NCBI RefSeq assembly: GCF_900188435.1
Contig: NZ_FYFA01000001.1
Span: 1,054,001 to 1,118,000, forward strand
DNA: 64,000 nt
Reading direction: 5' to 3'
Origin: Marinobacter sp. es.048
Lineage (GTDB): Bacteria > Pseudomonadota > Gammaproteobacteria > Pseudomonadales > Oleiphilaceae
The position numbers and the translations under genes were made by a program. Below are positions 33,248 through 43,418 of this stretch, in pieces. The notes under the pieces are model-generated. The model ran no database searches, was not told the DNA's origin, and was given only the letters and a program-made list of their open reading frames with translations. The number at the start of each line of letters is the position of its first letter. The stretch's first letter is position 1.

Positions 33248-34567
33248 ATGAACTCCATGATTCCCGTAAAGGAGTTTGCCGAGCGCCGTCGCAAGCTGAT
33301 GGAGCGTATGGCGCCAGACAGCATAGCGATTATTCCGGCCGCCCCGGAGCGCGTTCGTAATCGGGATGTGCTGCATCCGTTCCGCCAGGACAGCGATTTT
33401 CATTACCTGTCCGGTTTTGGTGAGCCGGAGGCCGTGCTGGCACTGATTCCGGGCCGTGAACACGGGGAATCGGTACTGTTCTGCAAGGAGCGCAATCCGC
33501 AGAAGGAGCTCTGGGACGGTTTCCTGGTTGGCCCGGAAGGGGCCATCGAACGTTATGGCCTGGACGACGCGTTTCCAATCGCAGACATCGACGACATCCT
33601 GCCGGGCATGATCGAGGGTCGGAGTCGGGTCTATTACCCCCTCGGCAAGGACGATCATTTTGACGCGCGGGTCATGGACTGGGTGAAGATGATTCGCAGC
33701 AAGGTTCGTAGTGGCGCTCATCCGCCCGGCGAATTCGTGGCCCTGGAGCACCTGCTTCATGACCTACGGCTTTACAAGAGCGCCAATGAGATCAAGATCA
33801 TGGCCAAGGCCGGCCAAATCAGTGCCGAGGCCCACTGCCGGGCCATGAAACGGGCCCCCAAGGGCGGCTTCGAATACAACCTTGAGGCCGAGCTTATCCA
33901 CACCTTCATGGAGCATGGCGCCCGGTCAACGGCTTACCCCTCAATCGTGGGCGGGGGCGCCAATGGTTGCATCCTGCATTACATCGAAAACAGTGCGCCC
34001 CTGAAGGACGGCGATCTGGTGCTGATTGATGCCGGCTGTGAATACCAGTGCTACGCCTCCGACATTACCCGGACCTTCCCGGTCAGCGGAAAGTTCAGCA
34101 GTGAGCAGCGGGCCCTGTATGAGGTTGTGCTGGCGGCCCAGTATCAGGCTATTGAGGCAGTTTCGCCGGACAATCACTGGAACCGGCCTCACGAGGCGGC
34201 GCTGGAAGTGCTGACCCAGGGCCTGATTGATCTGGGGCTGTTGTCCGGCACGCTGGAAGACGCCATCGCCAACGAAGCTTACAAGCCTTTCTTCATGCAT
34301 CGCACCGGCCATTGGCTGGGGCTGGATGTACACGATGTGGGCGATTACAAGGTCGGTGATGCCTGGCGCCAGCTGGAACCCGGAATGGCCCTGACCGTTG
34401 AGCCAGGTCTTTACATTGCGCCGGATAACACCGATGTGGATGAGAAATGGCGCGGCATCGGTATACGCATCGAAGACGATGTGGTGGTGACCAAAGACGG
34501 CTGCCGGGTCCTGACCGAAGCGGTGCCGAAAACCATTGCCGAAATTGAAGCCCTGATGGCGGACTGA
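33248..34567 (+). CDS. pepP: Xaa-Pro aminopeptidase
   Basis: M24B metallopeptidase of 439 residues that removes N-terminal residues before proline. The N-terminal aminopeptidase P domain (RRKLMERMAPDSIAIIPAA, FRQDSDFHYLSGF) is followed by the pita-bread catalytic domain. The metal ligands lie in DAGCEYQCYASDITRTF, HRTGHWLGLDVHDVG, TVEPGLYIAP and GIRIEDDVVVT. Follows ygfB by 26 nt and precedes ubiH by 6 nt. Confidence 0.96.
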   Translation: MNSMIPVKEFAERRRKLMERMAPDSIAIIPAAPERVRNRDVLHPFRQDSDFHYLSGFGEPEAVLALIPGREHGESVLFCKERNPQKELWDGFLVGPEGAIERYGLDDAFPIADIDDILPGMIEGRSRVYYPLGKDDHFDARVMDWVKMIRSKVRSGAHPPGEFVALEHLLHDLRLYKSANEIKIMAKAGQISAEAHCRAMKRAPKGGFEYNLEAELIHTFMEHGARSTAYPSIVGGGANGCILHYIENSAPLKDGDLVLIDAGCEYQCYASDITRTFPVSGKFSSEQRALYEVVLAAQYQAIEAVSPDNHWNRPHEAALEVLTQGLIDLGLLSGTLEDAIANEAYKPFFMHRTGHWLGLDVHDVGDYKVGDAWRQLEPGMALTVEPGLYIAPDNTDVDEKWRGIGIRIEDDVVVTKDGCRVLTEAVPKTIAEIEALMAD

Positions 34568-34573
34568 CAGCCT

Positions 34574-35857
34574 GTGACCAAGCCCGATACCGATCTGATC
34601 ATTGCCGGTGGTGGACTTGCCGGAGCAACCCTGGCCCTGGCGCTGGCGCGGATGGTGCCATCGCTCCGTGTGACCGTGGTCGAGGCGTTTCCGCTCTCGC
34701 CCGATGCCCTGCCGGAGAGCTACCAGCCCAGTTACGATGCTCGCTCAACCGCGCTGGCCTGGGGCTCCCGGTTAATCTTCGAAGAGCTTGGGCTGTGGCA
34801 TCGGCTCGCCGAGCATGCCACGCCGATCGAACATATTCATGTTTCTGATCGGGGGCATTTCGGCGCCACCCGGTTGCATGCTGCCGAGCATGGTCAGAAA
34901 GCGCTTGGTTATGTAGCGGACAATCGCTGGATGGGTCTTTGCCTGATGCGTGAGCTTCTGGAGACCAACGTCCAGTGGCGTGCGCCGGCGGAAGTAACTG
35001 ACATGACGCCGATTCCCGGCGGCGTCCGGGTCCGGCTGTCTGAGGACGGCGAAGATGCCCCGGAACTGACTGCCCGCTGCCTGGTGGTGGCGGATGGCGG
35101 TCGCTCCGGGCTTCGGGAAAAACTCGGCTTCAGGCCCGATCGTCACAGCTATGGCCAGAACGCCCTGATCGCCAATGTCTCCACCAGTGACAGCCACGGT
35201 TTCACCGCCTTTGAGCGGTTCACCGACGCCGGTCCCATGGCGCTTTTGCCCCATGGTTCTCCCACGCGCGCCGGGCACCAGTCGGCGCTGGTCTGGACGT
35301 TATCCGATGAGGTCTTGCAGGAGGTTCTGGAGCTTCCCGACGACGAGAAATGTCGCTGGCTTCAGGACCGGTTTGGCTGGCGTCTGGGCCGCTTTACCCG
35401 CATCGGTGCCTGTCACCATTACCCGTTGACCCTGACCACGGTGGACGAGCCGGTGCGGCCCGGAGTGGCTCTGGTGGGCAATGCTGCTCACGCCCTGCAT
35501 CCGGTGGCCGGGCAAGGGTTCAATCTGGCGCTGCGAGGTCTGATGACACTGGTCGAACAGTTCCGGCTGGCGGAAGAGCAGGGCCGATCGATCGGAGATC
35601 TCGAGGTCCTGAAGCGATACCAGCACCTTCACCGCGAAGATTGGCAGCAGACGGTGCGCTTCTCTGATTCTCTCGTGCGCCTGTTCGGGCATTCCAAGCT
35701 GCCGGTAACCGCGGCCCGCGATGCTGGCCTCGTGGGCCTTGATTTGTTGCCCGGCGCCAAACGCTGGTTTGCGCGCAAGGCCATGGGTCTGGGTGGTCGC
35801 CGGGCGGTGATTGGCCGGCCCGGAAATCTGAACCGGGAGGCGCCTGGTCATGAGTGA
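34574..35857 (+). CDS. ubiH: UbiH-type 2-octaprenyl-6-methoxyphenol hydroxylase
   Basis: A 427-residue FAD monooxygenase of ubiquinone synthesis, starting with GTG (GTGACCAAGCCC). The FAD motif is DLIIAGGGLAGATLALALA, then the DG motif VVADGGRSGLREKLGF and the second FAD motif VALVGNAAHALHPVAGQGFNLALRG. The order pepP-ubiH followed by a second hydroxylase identifies it as UbiH. Its end overlaps the next gene by 8 nt. Confidence 0.93.
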   Translation: MTKPDTDLIIAGGGLAGATLALALARMVPSLRVTVVEAFPLSPDALPESYQPSYDARSTALAWGSRLIFEELGLWHRLAEHATPIEHIHVSDRGHFGATRLHAAEHGQKALGYVADNRWMGLCLMRELLETNVQWRAPAEVTDMTPIPGGVRVRLSEDGEDAPELTARCLVVADGGRSGLREKLGFRPDRHSYGQNALIANVSTSDSHGFTAFERFTDAGPMALLPHGSPTRAGHQSALVWTLSDEVLQEVLELPDDEKCRWLQDRFGWRLGRFTRIGACHHYPLTLTTVDEPVRPGVALVGNAAHALHPVAGQGFNLALRGLMTLVEQFRLAEEQGRSIGDLEVLKRYQHLHREDWQQTVRFSDSLVRLFGHSKLPVTAARDAGLVGLDLLPGAKRWFARKAMGLGGRRAVIGRPGNLNREAPGHE

Positions 35858-37073
35858 AGCGAAAACCTTCGATATTCTTGTGGCCGGAGGTGGCATGATC
35901 GGCTCCGCCCTGGCTCTCGAGCTCTCACGACAGGGCTGGCAGGTGGCACTGGTGGAGGGTTCCGATCATGAATCCCTGGTTCAGGCGCCGAACTCCGCCA
36001 CCACCGTTGCAGATTTCGAGCCCCGGGTCAGCGCCATTTCGGTCGCCAGCCAGCAGTTGCTGGAGCAACTTGGAGTCTGGTCCGAGGTTACTGCGGGTCG
36101 ACACTGTCCTTATCAGAATATGACGGTCTGGGATGGTGACGGTACGGGGCGCATACAGTTTGAGGCCGCCGAGCTGCAGGCGAGGGCTCTTGGAACGATT
36201 GTCGAGAACCGAAGCATTGTGCGGGCCCTGTTCAGGGCTCTGGAACACAGCCCGGTTGAGCTGATCGAGGGCGCGAGGATTACCGGCTGCAAACGGCTGT
36301 CTGAGAGTTACACGGTTGAGCTGGAGGATGGCCGATCCTTGTCCGCCGGACTGTTGGTGGGGTGTGACGGTGCCAATTCCCGTCTGCGTCAGTGGGTGGG
36401 TCTGCCAACCCGAGAGTGGGACTACGACCAACAGGCCATTGTGTGTACGGTGCGAACCTCTCAGAGCCACCGCTTTACCGCCTGGCAGCGGTTTTCAATG
36501 ACCGGGCCGCTGGCGTTTCTGCCTTTGCTGTCCGAGTCCGGAGATGAGCATTTCTGCTCGATAGTCTGGTCTCAGGACACGGAAGAATCCCGGCGCCTGA
36601 TGGCCCTGGACGACAGTGAGTTCGCCCCTGAACTTGAGCGGGCCATTGAGCGCGAACTTGGGGCTGTTCAAGCGGTTTCCCGCCGATTTGCCTTCCCGCT
36701 TCGCCAACGCCATGCCAAGGACTATGTTGCCCCTGGCTTTGCCCTGGTGGGCGATGCGGCCCACACTATCCACCCACTGGCGGGGCAGGGTGCCAACCTG
36801 GGCTACGGCGACGTTCGCGCCCTGCTGGACGAGCTTTCGCGGGCCAAGAAAGCGGGTCTGAGCCCGGCTAATGAGCTGGTTCTCGCGCGCTACCAGCGCC
36901 GGAGAAAAGGTGAGAATCTCGCCATGATGGCGGCCATGGAGGGCTTCAAGCAGTTGTTCGGTCGTGACGAGCTGCCTGTGCGCTGGTTACGCAACACAGG
37001 CCTGCGCTGGCTCAATCAACTGGGCCCGGTCAAAAATCGCATTGCTGCCGAGGCCATGGGTCTTAACCGCTGA
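35850..37073 (+). CDS. UbiI/UbiF/VisC-type FAD-dependent ubiquinone hydroxylase
   Basis: A 407-residue paralogue of UbiH with FAD motif FDILVAGGGMIGSALALELS, DG motif GCDGANSRLRQWVG and FALVGDAAHTIHPLAGQGANLGYGD. By position downstream of ubiH it corresponds to UbiI (VisC), the C5 hydroxylase, but sequence alone does not separate it from UbiF. It is translationally coupled to ubiH by an 8-nt overlap. Confidence 0.9.
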   Translation: MSEAKTFDILVAGGGMIGSALALELSRQGWQVALVEGSDHESLVQAPNSATTVADFEPRVSAISVASQQLLEQLGVWSEVTAGRHCPYQNMTVWDGDGTGRIQFEAAELQARALGTIVENRSIVRALFRALEHSPVELIEGARITGCKRLSESYTVELEDGRSLSAGLLVGCDGANSRLRQWVGLPTREWDYDQQAIVCTVRTSQSHRFTAWQRFSMTGPLAFLPLLSESGDEHFCSIVWSQDTEESRRLMALDDSEFAPELERAIERELGAVQAVSRRFAFPLRQRHAKDYVAPGFALVGDAAHTIHPLAGQGANLGYGDVRALLDELSRAKKAGLSPANELVLARYQRRRKGENLAMMAAMEGFKQLFGRDELPVRWLRNTGLRWLNQLGPVKNRIAAEAMGLNR

Positions 37074-37092
37074 ACAGAAAAAGGAATTAGTA

Positions 37093-38007
37093 ATGGCAGG
37101 AAGCAGTCTTCTGGTTCTGATTGATGACATTGCCACAGTGCTGGACGACGTCGCCCTGATGACCAAAACCGCCACCAAGAAAACTGCGGGCGTTCTGGGT
37201 GACGATCTGGCGCTCAATGCCCAGCAGGTGACCGGGGTAAAGCCCGCGCGGGAATTGCCGGTGGTCCTGGCGGTTGCCCGCGGCTCCATGATCAACAAGG
37301 CCATCCTGGTGCCGGCGGCCCTTGCGATCAGTTTTTTCATGCCCTGGCTGGTCACGCCATTGCTGATGCTCGGTGGTGCCTTCCTGTGTTTCGAAGGCTT
37401 CGAGAAACTGGTGCACAAGTTTTTGCACCAGGAAGAAGATCAGAAGCGCAAAGGTGAGCTGCGTGAAGCCCTGAAGAATCCGGAAGTCGATCTGCGTGCG
37501 ATCGAGAAAGACAAGATCAAGGGTGCGATCCGTACCGATTTCATCCTTTCTGCAGAGATTATTGCCATTACGCTAGGAACGGTAACGACCCAGACTATCG
37601 GCATGCAGTTCATGGTGCTGGCAGTGGTTGCCATTATGATCACAGTCTTTGTTTACGGCCTGGTGGCGGGGATCGTGAAGCTGGACGACGGGGGCCTCTA
37701 CCTGAGTCAGAAAGACAATCCGGTACTCCAGAAATTGGGCTCAGGCATTCTGTGGCTGGCTCCCTATCTGATGAAAACGCTCTCCATTCTTGGAACCCTC
37801 GCGATGTTTCTGGTGGGCGGTGGCATTCTCACCCATGGCATTACTCCGGTCTATGACGCCATTCATCACTTTTCGGAGGGTTTTAGCGGTGTGTTTGGCG
37901 TGCTGCTGCCAACAGTGGCCAACGGCCTGTTTGGTGTGTTGGCCGGTGCGTTACTGGTGGTCATTATCACCCCGTTGACCCGATGGTGGCAGGCGCGAAG
38001 CGCCTGA
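37093..38007 (+). CDS. DUF808 (YedI-type) inner-membrane protein
   Basis: The start at 37093 follows AAGGAATTAG. The 304-residue protein opens MAGSSLLVLIDDIATVLDDV and has about six membrane helices after residue 70. It includes the DUF808 signatures GVLGDDLALNAQQVTG and GGAFLCFEGFEKLVHKFLH. The E. coli relative is YedI; no function is established. Nineteen nt behind the hydroxylase gene, so possibly co-transcribed. Confidence 0.92.
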   Translation: MAGSSLLVLIDDIATVLDDVALMTKTATKKTAGVLGDDLALNAQQVTGVKPARELPVVLAVARGSMINKAILVPAALAISFFMPWLVTPLLMLGGAFLCFEGFEKLVHKFLHQEEDQKRKGELREALKNPEVDLRAIEKDKIKGAIRTDFILSAEIIAITLGTVTTQTIGMQFMVLAVVAIMITVFVYGLVAGIVKLDDGGLYLSQKDNPVLQKLGSGILWLAPYLMKTLSILGTLAMFLVGGGILTHGITPVYDAIHHFSEGFSGVFGVLLPTVANGLFGVLAGALLVVIITPLTRWWQARSA

Positions 38008-38021
38008 CCCCCGCCCAGGTA

Positions 38022-38741
38022 CTAAAGGCAGGCGTCGAACAGCCGGCTCACCAGTACCGATACCGCGGTCTCTACTCTCAGAATGCGGGGACCCAGGTGC
38101 ACACTCTGGCAGCCGGCTTCTTCAAGTTTGCCCACTTCGTAAGCCGTAAAGCCACCCTCCGGGCCAATGCAGAGTGCCGTGGGCTGGTTCGGGTGAACCG
38201 GGCAGGGTGTGCTGGTGCCGGGATGCGCTACCAGGGCCTGCTTGTCCGCCAATAGCGCCGGCAACTCGTCTTCCACAAAGGGTTTGAACAGCTTGCGGAT
38301 CTGCACCCGGGGCATCAGGGTGTCTTTTGCCTGCTCCAGCCCCAGGGCAAGGTTCTCCCGGAGTTGTTCCTCTGATAGCCACGGCGTCTGCCAGAAGCTT
38401 TTCTCCACCTTGTAGCTGTTGATCAGCCAGACATCTTTCACGCCCAGGGCGGCGCAGGTTTGCAGGATACGGCGGAACATCTTTGGCCGGGGCATGGACA
38501 GGATCAGGGTGAGCGGCAGTGGAGGCGGCGGAGCCTGATCCAGCGTCACCCGCAGTTCCGCCTCGTTATCGGAAAGTCGAACGACCTCACCGGTTCCCAT
38601 TTGGCCATCCACCCGGCCCACCGGCACCGCATCGCCAGCCACGACTCTGATAACGGACTGCAGGTGGGCCAGACGCCGGCCACGTAAGACGGCCCGGTCA
38701 GGCGCGACGAAATCCTCGTCAAACAGTAGCGCCAGATTCAT
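38022..38741 (-). CDS. rsmE: 16S rRNA m3U1498 methyltransferase
   Basis: A 239-residue SPOUT-class SAM methyltransferase. It has an N-terminal PUA-like RNA-binding domain and the trefoil-knot motifs CIGPEGGFTAYEV and LGPRILRVETAVSVL. It methylates N3 of U1498 in 16S rRNA. It is last in the ubi-his-tat run and overlaps the tatC stop by 4 nt; the two are convergent with the DUF808 gene. Confidence 0.95.
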   Translation of the reverse strand: MNLALLFDEDFVAPDRAVLRGRRLAHLQSVIRVVAGDAVPVGRVDGQMGTGEVVRLSDNEAELRVTLDQAPPPPLPLTLILSMPRPKMFRRILQTCAALGVKDVWLINSYKVEKSFWQTPWLSEEQLRENLALGLEQAKDTLMPRVQIRKLFKPFVEDELPALLADKQALVAHPGTSTPCPVHPNQPTALCIGPEGGFTAYEVGKLEEAGCQSVHLGPRILRVETAVSVLVSRLFDACL

Positions 38742-39523
38742 TCGCCGGCAGGCTCATCGCTGTCCGGGTCTGCGACTTCCCGTTTTGCCAGTCGCCCGAA
38801 CAGGATGCCGATTTCGAACAGGATCCACATGGGCACAGCAAGCAGTGTCTGGGAAATGATGTCTGGCGGAGTCAGCATCATGCCGATGATAAAACAGCCC
38901 ACAACCACGTAGGGTCGCTTGGCTGCGAGGTCAGCGGGCGTGGTGGCGCCGGTCAGGATCAGCAGTACGGTAGCGATCGGAATTTCGAAGGCGACACCGA
39001 AGGCGAAGAACATCTTTAGCACGAAATTGAGGTAGCTGGTGATGTCCGGCAATTCGACGATGCCTTCCGGCCCTATCGCGGTAAAGAAGCCGAACACCAG
39101 CGGGAAAACCACGTAATAGGCGAATGCGGCACCCGCATAGAACAGAATGACCGAGGTAAACAGCAGCGGGAAGGCCAGTCGTTTTTCGTGGGCGTAGAGG
39201 CCTGGCGCAATAAAGCTCCAGAGCTGGTAGAGGATGATCGGGATCGCGGCGAACACGGCCAGGACCAGGGCCAACTTCAGAGGCGCGAAGAACGGCGAAG
39301 TAACATCCGTTGCGATCATGGTCTGGCCAACGGGCAACAGGGAGCGGATGGGCTCAGACAGCCACAGGTACAGCTCGTTGGCAAATGGATAAATGGCAGC
39401 GAAGCATATCAGCACCGCAAGGACCATTTTCAGAAGGCGATTACGCAGTTCGAGCAGGTGCTCGATCAGTGGCATTTCCTGCTGTTCCGGAGGCAGCTGG
39501 TTGCCGTCGGGTTTTGCATTCAT
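38738..39523 (-). CDS. tatC: Twin-arginine translocase TatC
   Basis: Core receptor of the Tat pathway that exports folded proteins. The 261 residues contain six membrane helices and the conserved cytoplasmic N-terminus MPLIEHLLELRNRLLK, plus FAFGVAFEIPIATVLLI and GMMLTPPDIISQTLLAVP. It overlaps tatB by 4 nt. Confidence 0.97.
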   Translation of the reverse strand: MNAKPDGNQLPPEQQEMPLIEHLLELRNRLLKMVLAVLICFAAIYPFANELYLWLSEPIRSLLPVGQTMIATDVTSPFFAPLKLALVLAVFAAIPIILYQLWSFIAPGLYAHEKRLAFPLLFTSVILFYAGAAFAYYVVFPLVFGFFTAIGPEGIVELPDITSYLNFVLKMFFAFGVAFEIPIATVLLILTGATTPADLAAKRPYVVVGCFIIGMMLTPPDIISQTLLAVPMWILFEIGILFGRLAKREVADPDSDEPAGE

Positions 39524-39993
39524 GAACGATTATCCGGCGGACTTTGCGGGGTTTCGCTTTCGGGTTGTTCTTTTCCGGCTGAACCCGCATCAGGACTCTG
39601 CGAGGAGTCACTGGCATCAGCGTGATCCTGTGCCGGAGCCTCGGAAGCTTTCGATTGGCTGGACACCCGTCGTGTCGCGGGTGCTGGCCTTGGCTTCTGG
39701 GTCTCGTTTTCGGGCAGGATCATGTGCTCATACTTCTTGGCCTCGTCCAGAGCGCCGCGCACGGTTTTCTGCACGTCGTCCAGGCCAACATCTCCTGCCT
39801 TGCGAAGCTCGTCCCGGAGTTCGCCGGCTTTCAGTTCCCGGTCCAGCTCCGAGGTGAACTGGCCGACCATACGCCGTACCCCACCTACCCAGCGACCAGC
39901 CGCACGGGCGGCCGCAGGCAGGCGCTCGGGGCCGAGCACCAACAGCGCGATGACGCCGCAGATCAGCAGCTCAAGAAAGCCGATATCGAACAT
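39520..39993 (-). CDS. tatB: Twin-arginine translocase TatB
   Basis: A 157-residue subunit with an N-terminal membrane helix (FLELLICGVIALLVLGPERLP), an amphipathic helix (AARAAGRWVGGVRRMVGQF) and a long polar, Pro/Ser/Gln-rich tail. The GPERLP hinge distinguishes it from TatA. Between tatA and tatC. Confidence 0.96.
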   Translation of the reverse strand: MFDIGFLELLICGVIALLVLGPERLPAAARAAGRWVGGVRRMVGQFTSELDRELKAGELRDELRKAGDVGLDDVQKTVRGALDEAKKYEHMILPENETQKPRPAPATRRVSSQSKASEAPAQDHADASDSSQSPDAGSAGKEQPESETPQSPPDNRS

Positions 39994-40004
39994 TCAGCCT
40001 GATC

Positions 40005-40244
40005 TCAGCTGTGGGACTTGTCCCGGGGCTTGTCTTCGGCGGCAGCCTGTTGCTGAGGCTGCTCCTCGTCCTTGCCTTCCAGGGATTCCTGGTTCTCGGC
40101 CTTGGAGTCCTCATCGCTCATGGACTTCTTGAAGCCGCGAATGGCACCACCAAGATCGCTGCCGATATTGCGCAGTTTCTTGGTTCCGAACAACAGAATG
40201 ACAATGCCGAGTACGATAAGTAATTGCCAGATGCTGATACCCAT
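40005..40244 (-). CDS. tatA: Twin-arginine translocase TatA
   Basis: A 79-residue pore-forming subunit: membrane helix [19 protein letters not shown], the FGTKKL hinge, amphipathic helix [16 protein letters not shown] and a polar tail. Eighty-eight nt downstream of hisE, with an AT-rich gap that may hold an internal promoter. Confidence 0.97.
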   Translation of the reverse strand: MGISIWQLLIVLGIVILLFGTKKLRNIGSDLGGAIRGFKKSMSDEDSKAENQESLEGKDEEQPQQQAAAEDKPRDKSHS

Positions 40245-40332
40245 TACGGGGTCCTCGTTTTAATGTTTCTTGTATATACCATTGTACGTTACCAGAACGG
40301 TTTTGCGGAAACCCCTTTGGAGGTATTACCGC

Positions 40333-40662
40333 TCACTTGTTCCGCGACGCTTTTTCTTCCAGGCCTGACAGGTCAAACCGGCTGGCCAGTTCGTCCAGGA
40401 TGTCTTTCGGGCCAAGGCCCATGCTCGACAGCATCACCATGCTGTGAAACCACAGGTCAGCCGTTTCATAAACCACGTCCCGGGTTTCACCGGAATGTTC
40501 TGCGTCCTTGGCGGCCAGCAGGGTTTCCGTGCACTCTTCCCCTACTTTTTCCAGGATCTTGTTCAGACCCTTGGCATGGAGACTGGCTACGTAGGAGGTT
40601 TCCGGATCTGCTTCTTTCCGGGCTTCCAGAACCCTTGCCAGGTTTTCCAGTACTTCGCTCAC
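40333..40662 (-). CDS. hisE: Phosphoribosyl-ATP diphosphatase
   Basis: A 109-residue all-helical MazG-like pyrophosphohydrolase catalysing the second step of histidine synthesis. Motifs [16 protein letters not shown] and [13 protein letters not shown] carry the metal-binding Glu and Asp residues. Follows hisI by 30 nt as a separate gene, unlike the fused hisIE of enterics. Confidence 0.96.
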   Translation of the reverse strand: MSEVLENLARVLEARKEADPETSYVASLHAKGLNKILEKVGEECTETLLAAKDAEHSGETRDVVYETADLWFHSMVMLSSMGLGPKDILDELASRFDLSGLEEKASRNK

Positions 40663-40692
40663 TGTCCGTGCTCCTCAGTTGCTGCCTTAGCG

Positions 40693-41109
40693 TCAATTGC
40701 CGCTGTAGATAGTGCCGGGGTCCTTGATCACCGGGTCAACACTGACCCACTGACCGTCCTTCAAGGTCCGGTAGAAACAGCTGCGTCTGCCAGTATGGCA
40801 GGCGATGCCGCCTTTTTGTTCCACTTTCAGCAGGATGACGTCCTCGTCGCAGTCCAGTCGAATATCCCGGATTAACTGCTCGTGACCAGAGGATTCCCCC
40901 TTGCGCCAGAGTTTGCCCCGGGAGCGGGACCAGTATACGGCGTGACCCTCTTCGGCGCTCAGCCGGAGCGATTCGCGGTTCATCCAGGCCATCATCAGAA
41001 TGTCGCCGGTTTCGGCATCCTGGGCGATGGCCGGCACCAGGCCGTCTTCTGTCCAGCGAATGGCATCCAGCCAGTCAGGGCTCTCGACGTTATCCGAGCT
41101 ATTTTGCAT
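40693..41109 (-). CDS. hisI: Phosphoribosyl-AMP cyclohydrolase
   Basis: A 138-residue zinc enzyme for the third step of histidine synthesis. Signatures are [26 protein letters not shown] and the metal-binding [27 protein letters not shown]. Located between ubiB and hisE on the minus strand. Confidence 0.96.
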   Translation of the reverse strand: MQNSSDNVESPDWLDAIRWTEDGLVPAIAQDAETGDILMMAWMNRESLRLSAEEGHAVYWSRSRGKLWRKGESSGHEQLIRDIRLDCDEDVILLKVEQKGGIACHTGRRSCFYRTLKDGQWVSVDPVIKDPGTIYSGN

Positions 41110-41136
41110 TTTTGTGAATCCTGAAATCTTTATCGG

Positions 41137-42780
41137 TTATCGGCTGCCCCGGAGCATCAGTCCACCGGCAAGGGCAAACAGGGCCCAGCTCCAGGTCGGC
41201 ACGCTCTCAATCCACTCCTGGCCCTCAGGCTGGGTGCCCAGAAAGCCGCCGACGATCAGCAGCACCGCCAGTGTGGCCCGTCGCCAGCGTCGCTCGGTAC
41301 GAACCTGCTGCTCACGGAGCAACTCCAGTGTAGCCCGGTTCTGGGGTTCGGTGGGCCCAGCCTGCCGCAGTTGCAGAAGGGCGTCGTGCACCAGCTGAGG
41401 CATCTCCGGCGACTGTTCCAGCCAGGACGGGAGGTGGGACTGCAGCGACTTGATCAGCCCCGAGGGGCCAATGCGCTTGCGCATCCAGGTTTCAAGGTAG
41501 GGTTGCGCGGTACTCCACAGATCCAGATCCGGATAAAGCTGGCGACCCAGGCCTTCCACGTTAAGCAGGGTTTTCTGCAACAGAACAAGCTGGGGCTGCA
41601 CTTCCATGTTGAATCGCCTCGCCGTCTGGAACAGGCGTAACAGGAAATGGCCGAAAGAGATATCCTTCAAAGGCTTCTCGAAAATTGGCTCGCAAACAGT
41701 ACGTATGGCCGCCTCAAACTGGTTCACTGGCGTATCGGGTGGTACCCAGCCGGACTGAATGTGCAGCTGCGCAACCTGCCGATAATCCCGGCGGAAAAAG
41801 GCGAGCAGGTTGCGGGCAAGGTAGCTCTGGTCATCCGGCGCCAGGGTGCCGACAATGCCAAAATCAATGGCGATATATCGGGGATCGGCAGGATTGGAAG
41901 TATCCACGAAAATGTTGCCGGGGTGCATGTCTGCATGGAAGAAGCTGTCCCGGAACACCTGGGTAAAGAAAATCTCCACGCCTTTCTCGGCCAGCACCTT
42001 CATGTCGACACCGGCGGCTTTTAAAGCGGCGGTATCGGCAATGGGGATGCCGTGAATCCGCTCCATCACCAGGACGGATTTACGTGTGTAGTCCCAGTCG
42101 ATAAAGGGAATGTAGATCAGGGAGGAGTTTTCGAAATTCCGGCGCAGCTGACTGGCGCTGGCGGCCTCGCGCTGAAGGTCCAGCTCATCGTGAATGGTGG
42201 AATCGTAGTCGGCAACCACCTCCACCGGGTGCAGGCGTTTGCCCTCGGACCAGTATTTTTCCAGCAGACCGGCCATCAGGTACATCAGGGCCAGGTCCTG
42301 GCGGATCACCTTTTCGATGCCCGGGCGGAGTACTTTCACCACCACCCTCTGGCCGTTGAGCAGAGTAGCCGCGTGTACCTGAGCAACCGACGCGGAGGCC
42401 AGCGGGTCCGGGCTGAACTCGGCAAACAGGTCCGAAACCGGCGCGCCGAGGGAGGTTTCGATAATGCCCCGGGCTTCATCGCTGGGGAAGGGCGGCACTC
42501 TGTCCTGAAGGTTTTTCAGGGATTCGGCCATGTCGTCCGGCAGCAGATCCCGTCGGGTAGAGAGTATCTGGCCGAACTTCACGAATACCGGCCCCAACTC
42601 TTCCAGTGCCAGCCGCAGGCGATCACCCCGGTCGAGCTTGGGTTTGGGGAACAGGTGCCAGGGAGCCAGCAGGAAAAACACCTTCAGGGGCGCTGGCAGT
42701 TCTGCGATTGGCAGGAACGTGTCCAGCCGATAGCGGCAGAATACCCAGGCAATTCGGAACAGGCGTTGCAGGCGGGTCAC
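41137..42780 (-). CDS. ubiB: Atypical kinase-like ubiquinone biosynthesis protein UbiB
   Basis: A 547-residue ADCK/UbiB-family ATPase needed for ubiquinone synthesis. It shows the family KxGQ motif ([18 protein letters not shown]), the Ala-rich loop [13 protein letters not shown] in place of the glycine loop, [22 protein letters not shown] and AIDFGIVG. The last 40 residues form one or two membrane helices. Its start overlaps the ubiJ stop by 4 nt. Confidence 0.96.
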   Translation of the reverse strand: MTRLQRLFRIAWVFCRYRLDTFLPIAELPAPLKVFFLLAPWHLFPKPKLDRGDRLRLALEELGPVFVKFGQILSTRRDLLPDDMAESLKNLQDRVPPFPSDEARGIIETSLGAPVSDLFAEFSPDPLASASVAQVHAATLLNGQRVVVKVLRPGIEKVIRQDLALMYLMAGLLEKYWSEGKRLHPVEVVADYDSTIHDELDLQREAASASQLRRNFENSSLIYIPFIDWDYTRKSVLVMERIHGIPIADTAALKAAGVDMKVLAEKGVEIFFTQVFRDSFFHADMHPGNIFVDTSNPADPRYIAIDFGIVGTLAPDDQSYLARNLLAFFRRDYRQVAQLHIQSGWVPPDTPVNQFEAAIRTVCEPIFEKPLKDISFGHFLLRLFQTARRFNMEVQPQLVLLQKTLLNVEGLGRQLYPDLDLWSTAQPYLETWMRKRIGPSGLIKSLQSHLPSWLEQSPEMPQLVHDALLQLRQAGPTEPQNRATLELLREQQVRTERRWRRATLAVLLIVGGFLGTQPEGQEWIESVPTWSWALFALAGGLMLRGSR

Positions 42781-43418
42781 AGGTTCTCCGATTCGTCAGT
42801 CTTGCCGTGGTTTTCAACCAGATTCAGCCGGGCCTCCAGTCTTTCGGTTCGCAGGCTCAATTCGTCGATGTCCTCGAACGTGGCTTCCAGCTCACGTCGC
42901 CCGGGCAGGGCACGGCTCTCTTCGTGCACATACTCTTCGATATTGGCATTCAGGGACTGAAAGGCCTGCCGGCTCCACCGGATAGCGCCGCGAATGCGCT
43001 GCCCCAGAAAATGTGCCGGCAGATCACCAATGTGCCTGGCCATGGCGGCTTCCCAGTCCGGCTCAAGCTGGTTCAGGGCTCGCTGCAGCTGGTGGGCCAG
43101 GGCCGTGTCGCCGGCCACGTCGAGGCGACCATCGCCGAAGACCCGGTCATCACCGGTGGCCAGCGCCGCAAAGGCGATGGGTTTGCCCGTAATCTCCAGA
43201 GCGGGCTGGTCGACCGGCTGACTGCCAACCCGGACGCGGTTTCCGGCCCGGTCCAGGGTGTAGGTCAGGGCAAGCGGGTCGGTGATATTGAACTGGACCG
43301 GGCCCGCCAACGCTTCCATCAAGGCACTATGCCCCGCCGGGTCCAATTCCAGCGCCCGATTCAGGGCACTTTCCAGGATGGCGGAGACAGCGGAAAGCAG
43401 GGTGGGGCCGGGAAACAT
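42777..43418 (-). CDS. ubiJ: Ubiquinone biosynthesis accessory factor UbiJ
   Basis: A 213-residue protein with an SCP2 lipid-binding domain ([30 protein letters not shown]) and a C-terminal coiled coil ([38 protein letters not shown]). UbiJ with UbiK helps assemble the soluble ubiquinone-synthesis complex. It lies between ubiE and ubiB, overlapping the ubiE stop by one base. Confidence 0.93.
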   Translation of the reverse strand: MFPGPTLLSAVSAILESALNRALELDPAGHSALMEALAGPVQFNITDPLALTYTLDRAGNRVRVGSQPVDQPALEITGKPIAFAALATGDDRVFGDGRLDVAGDTALAHQLQRALNQLEPDWEAAMARHIGDLPAHFLGQRIRGAIRWSRQAFQSLNANIEEYVHEESRALPGRRELEATFEDIDELSLRTERLEARLNLVENHGKTDESENL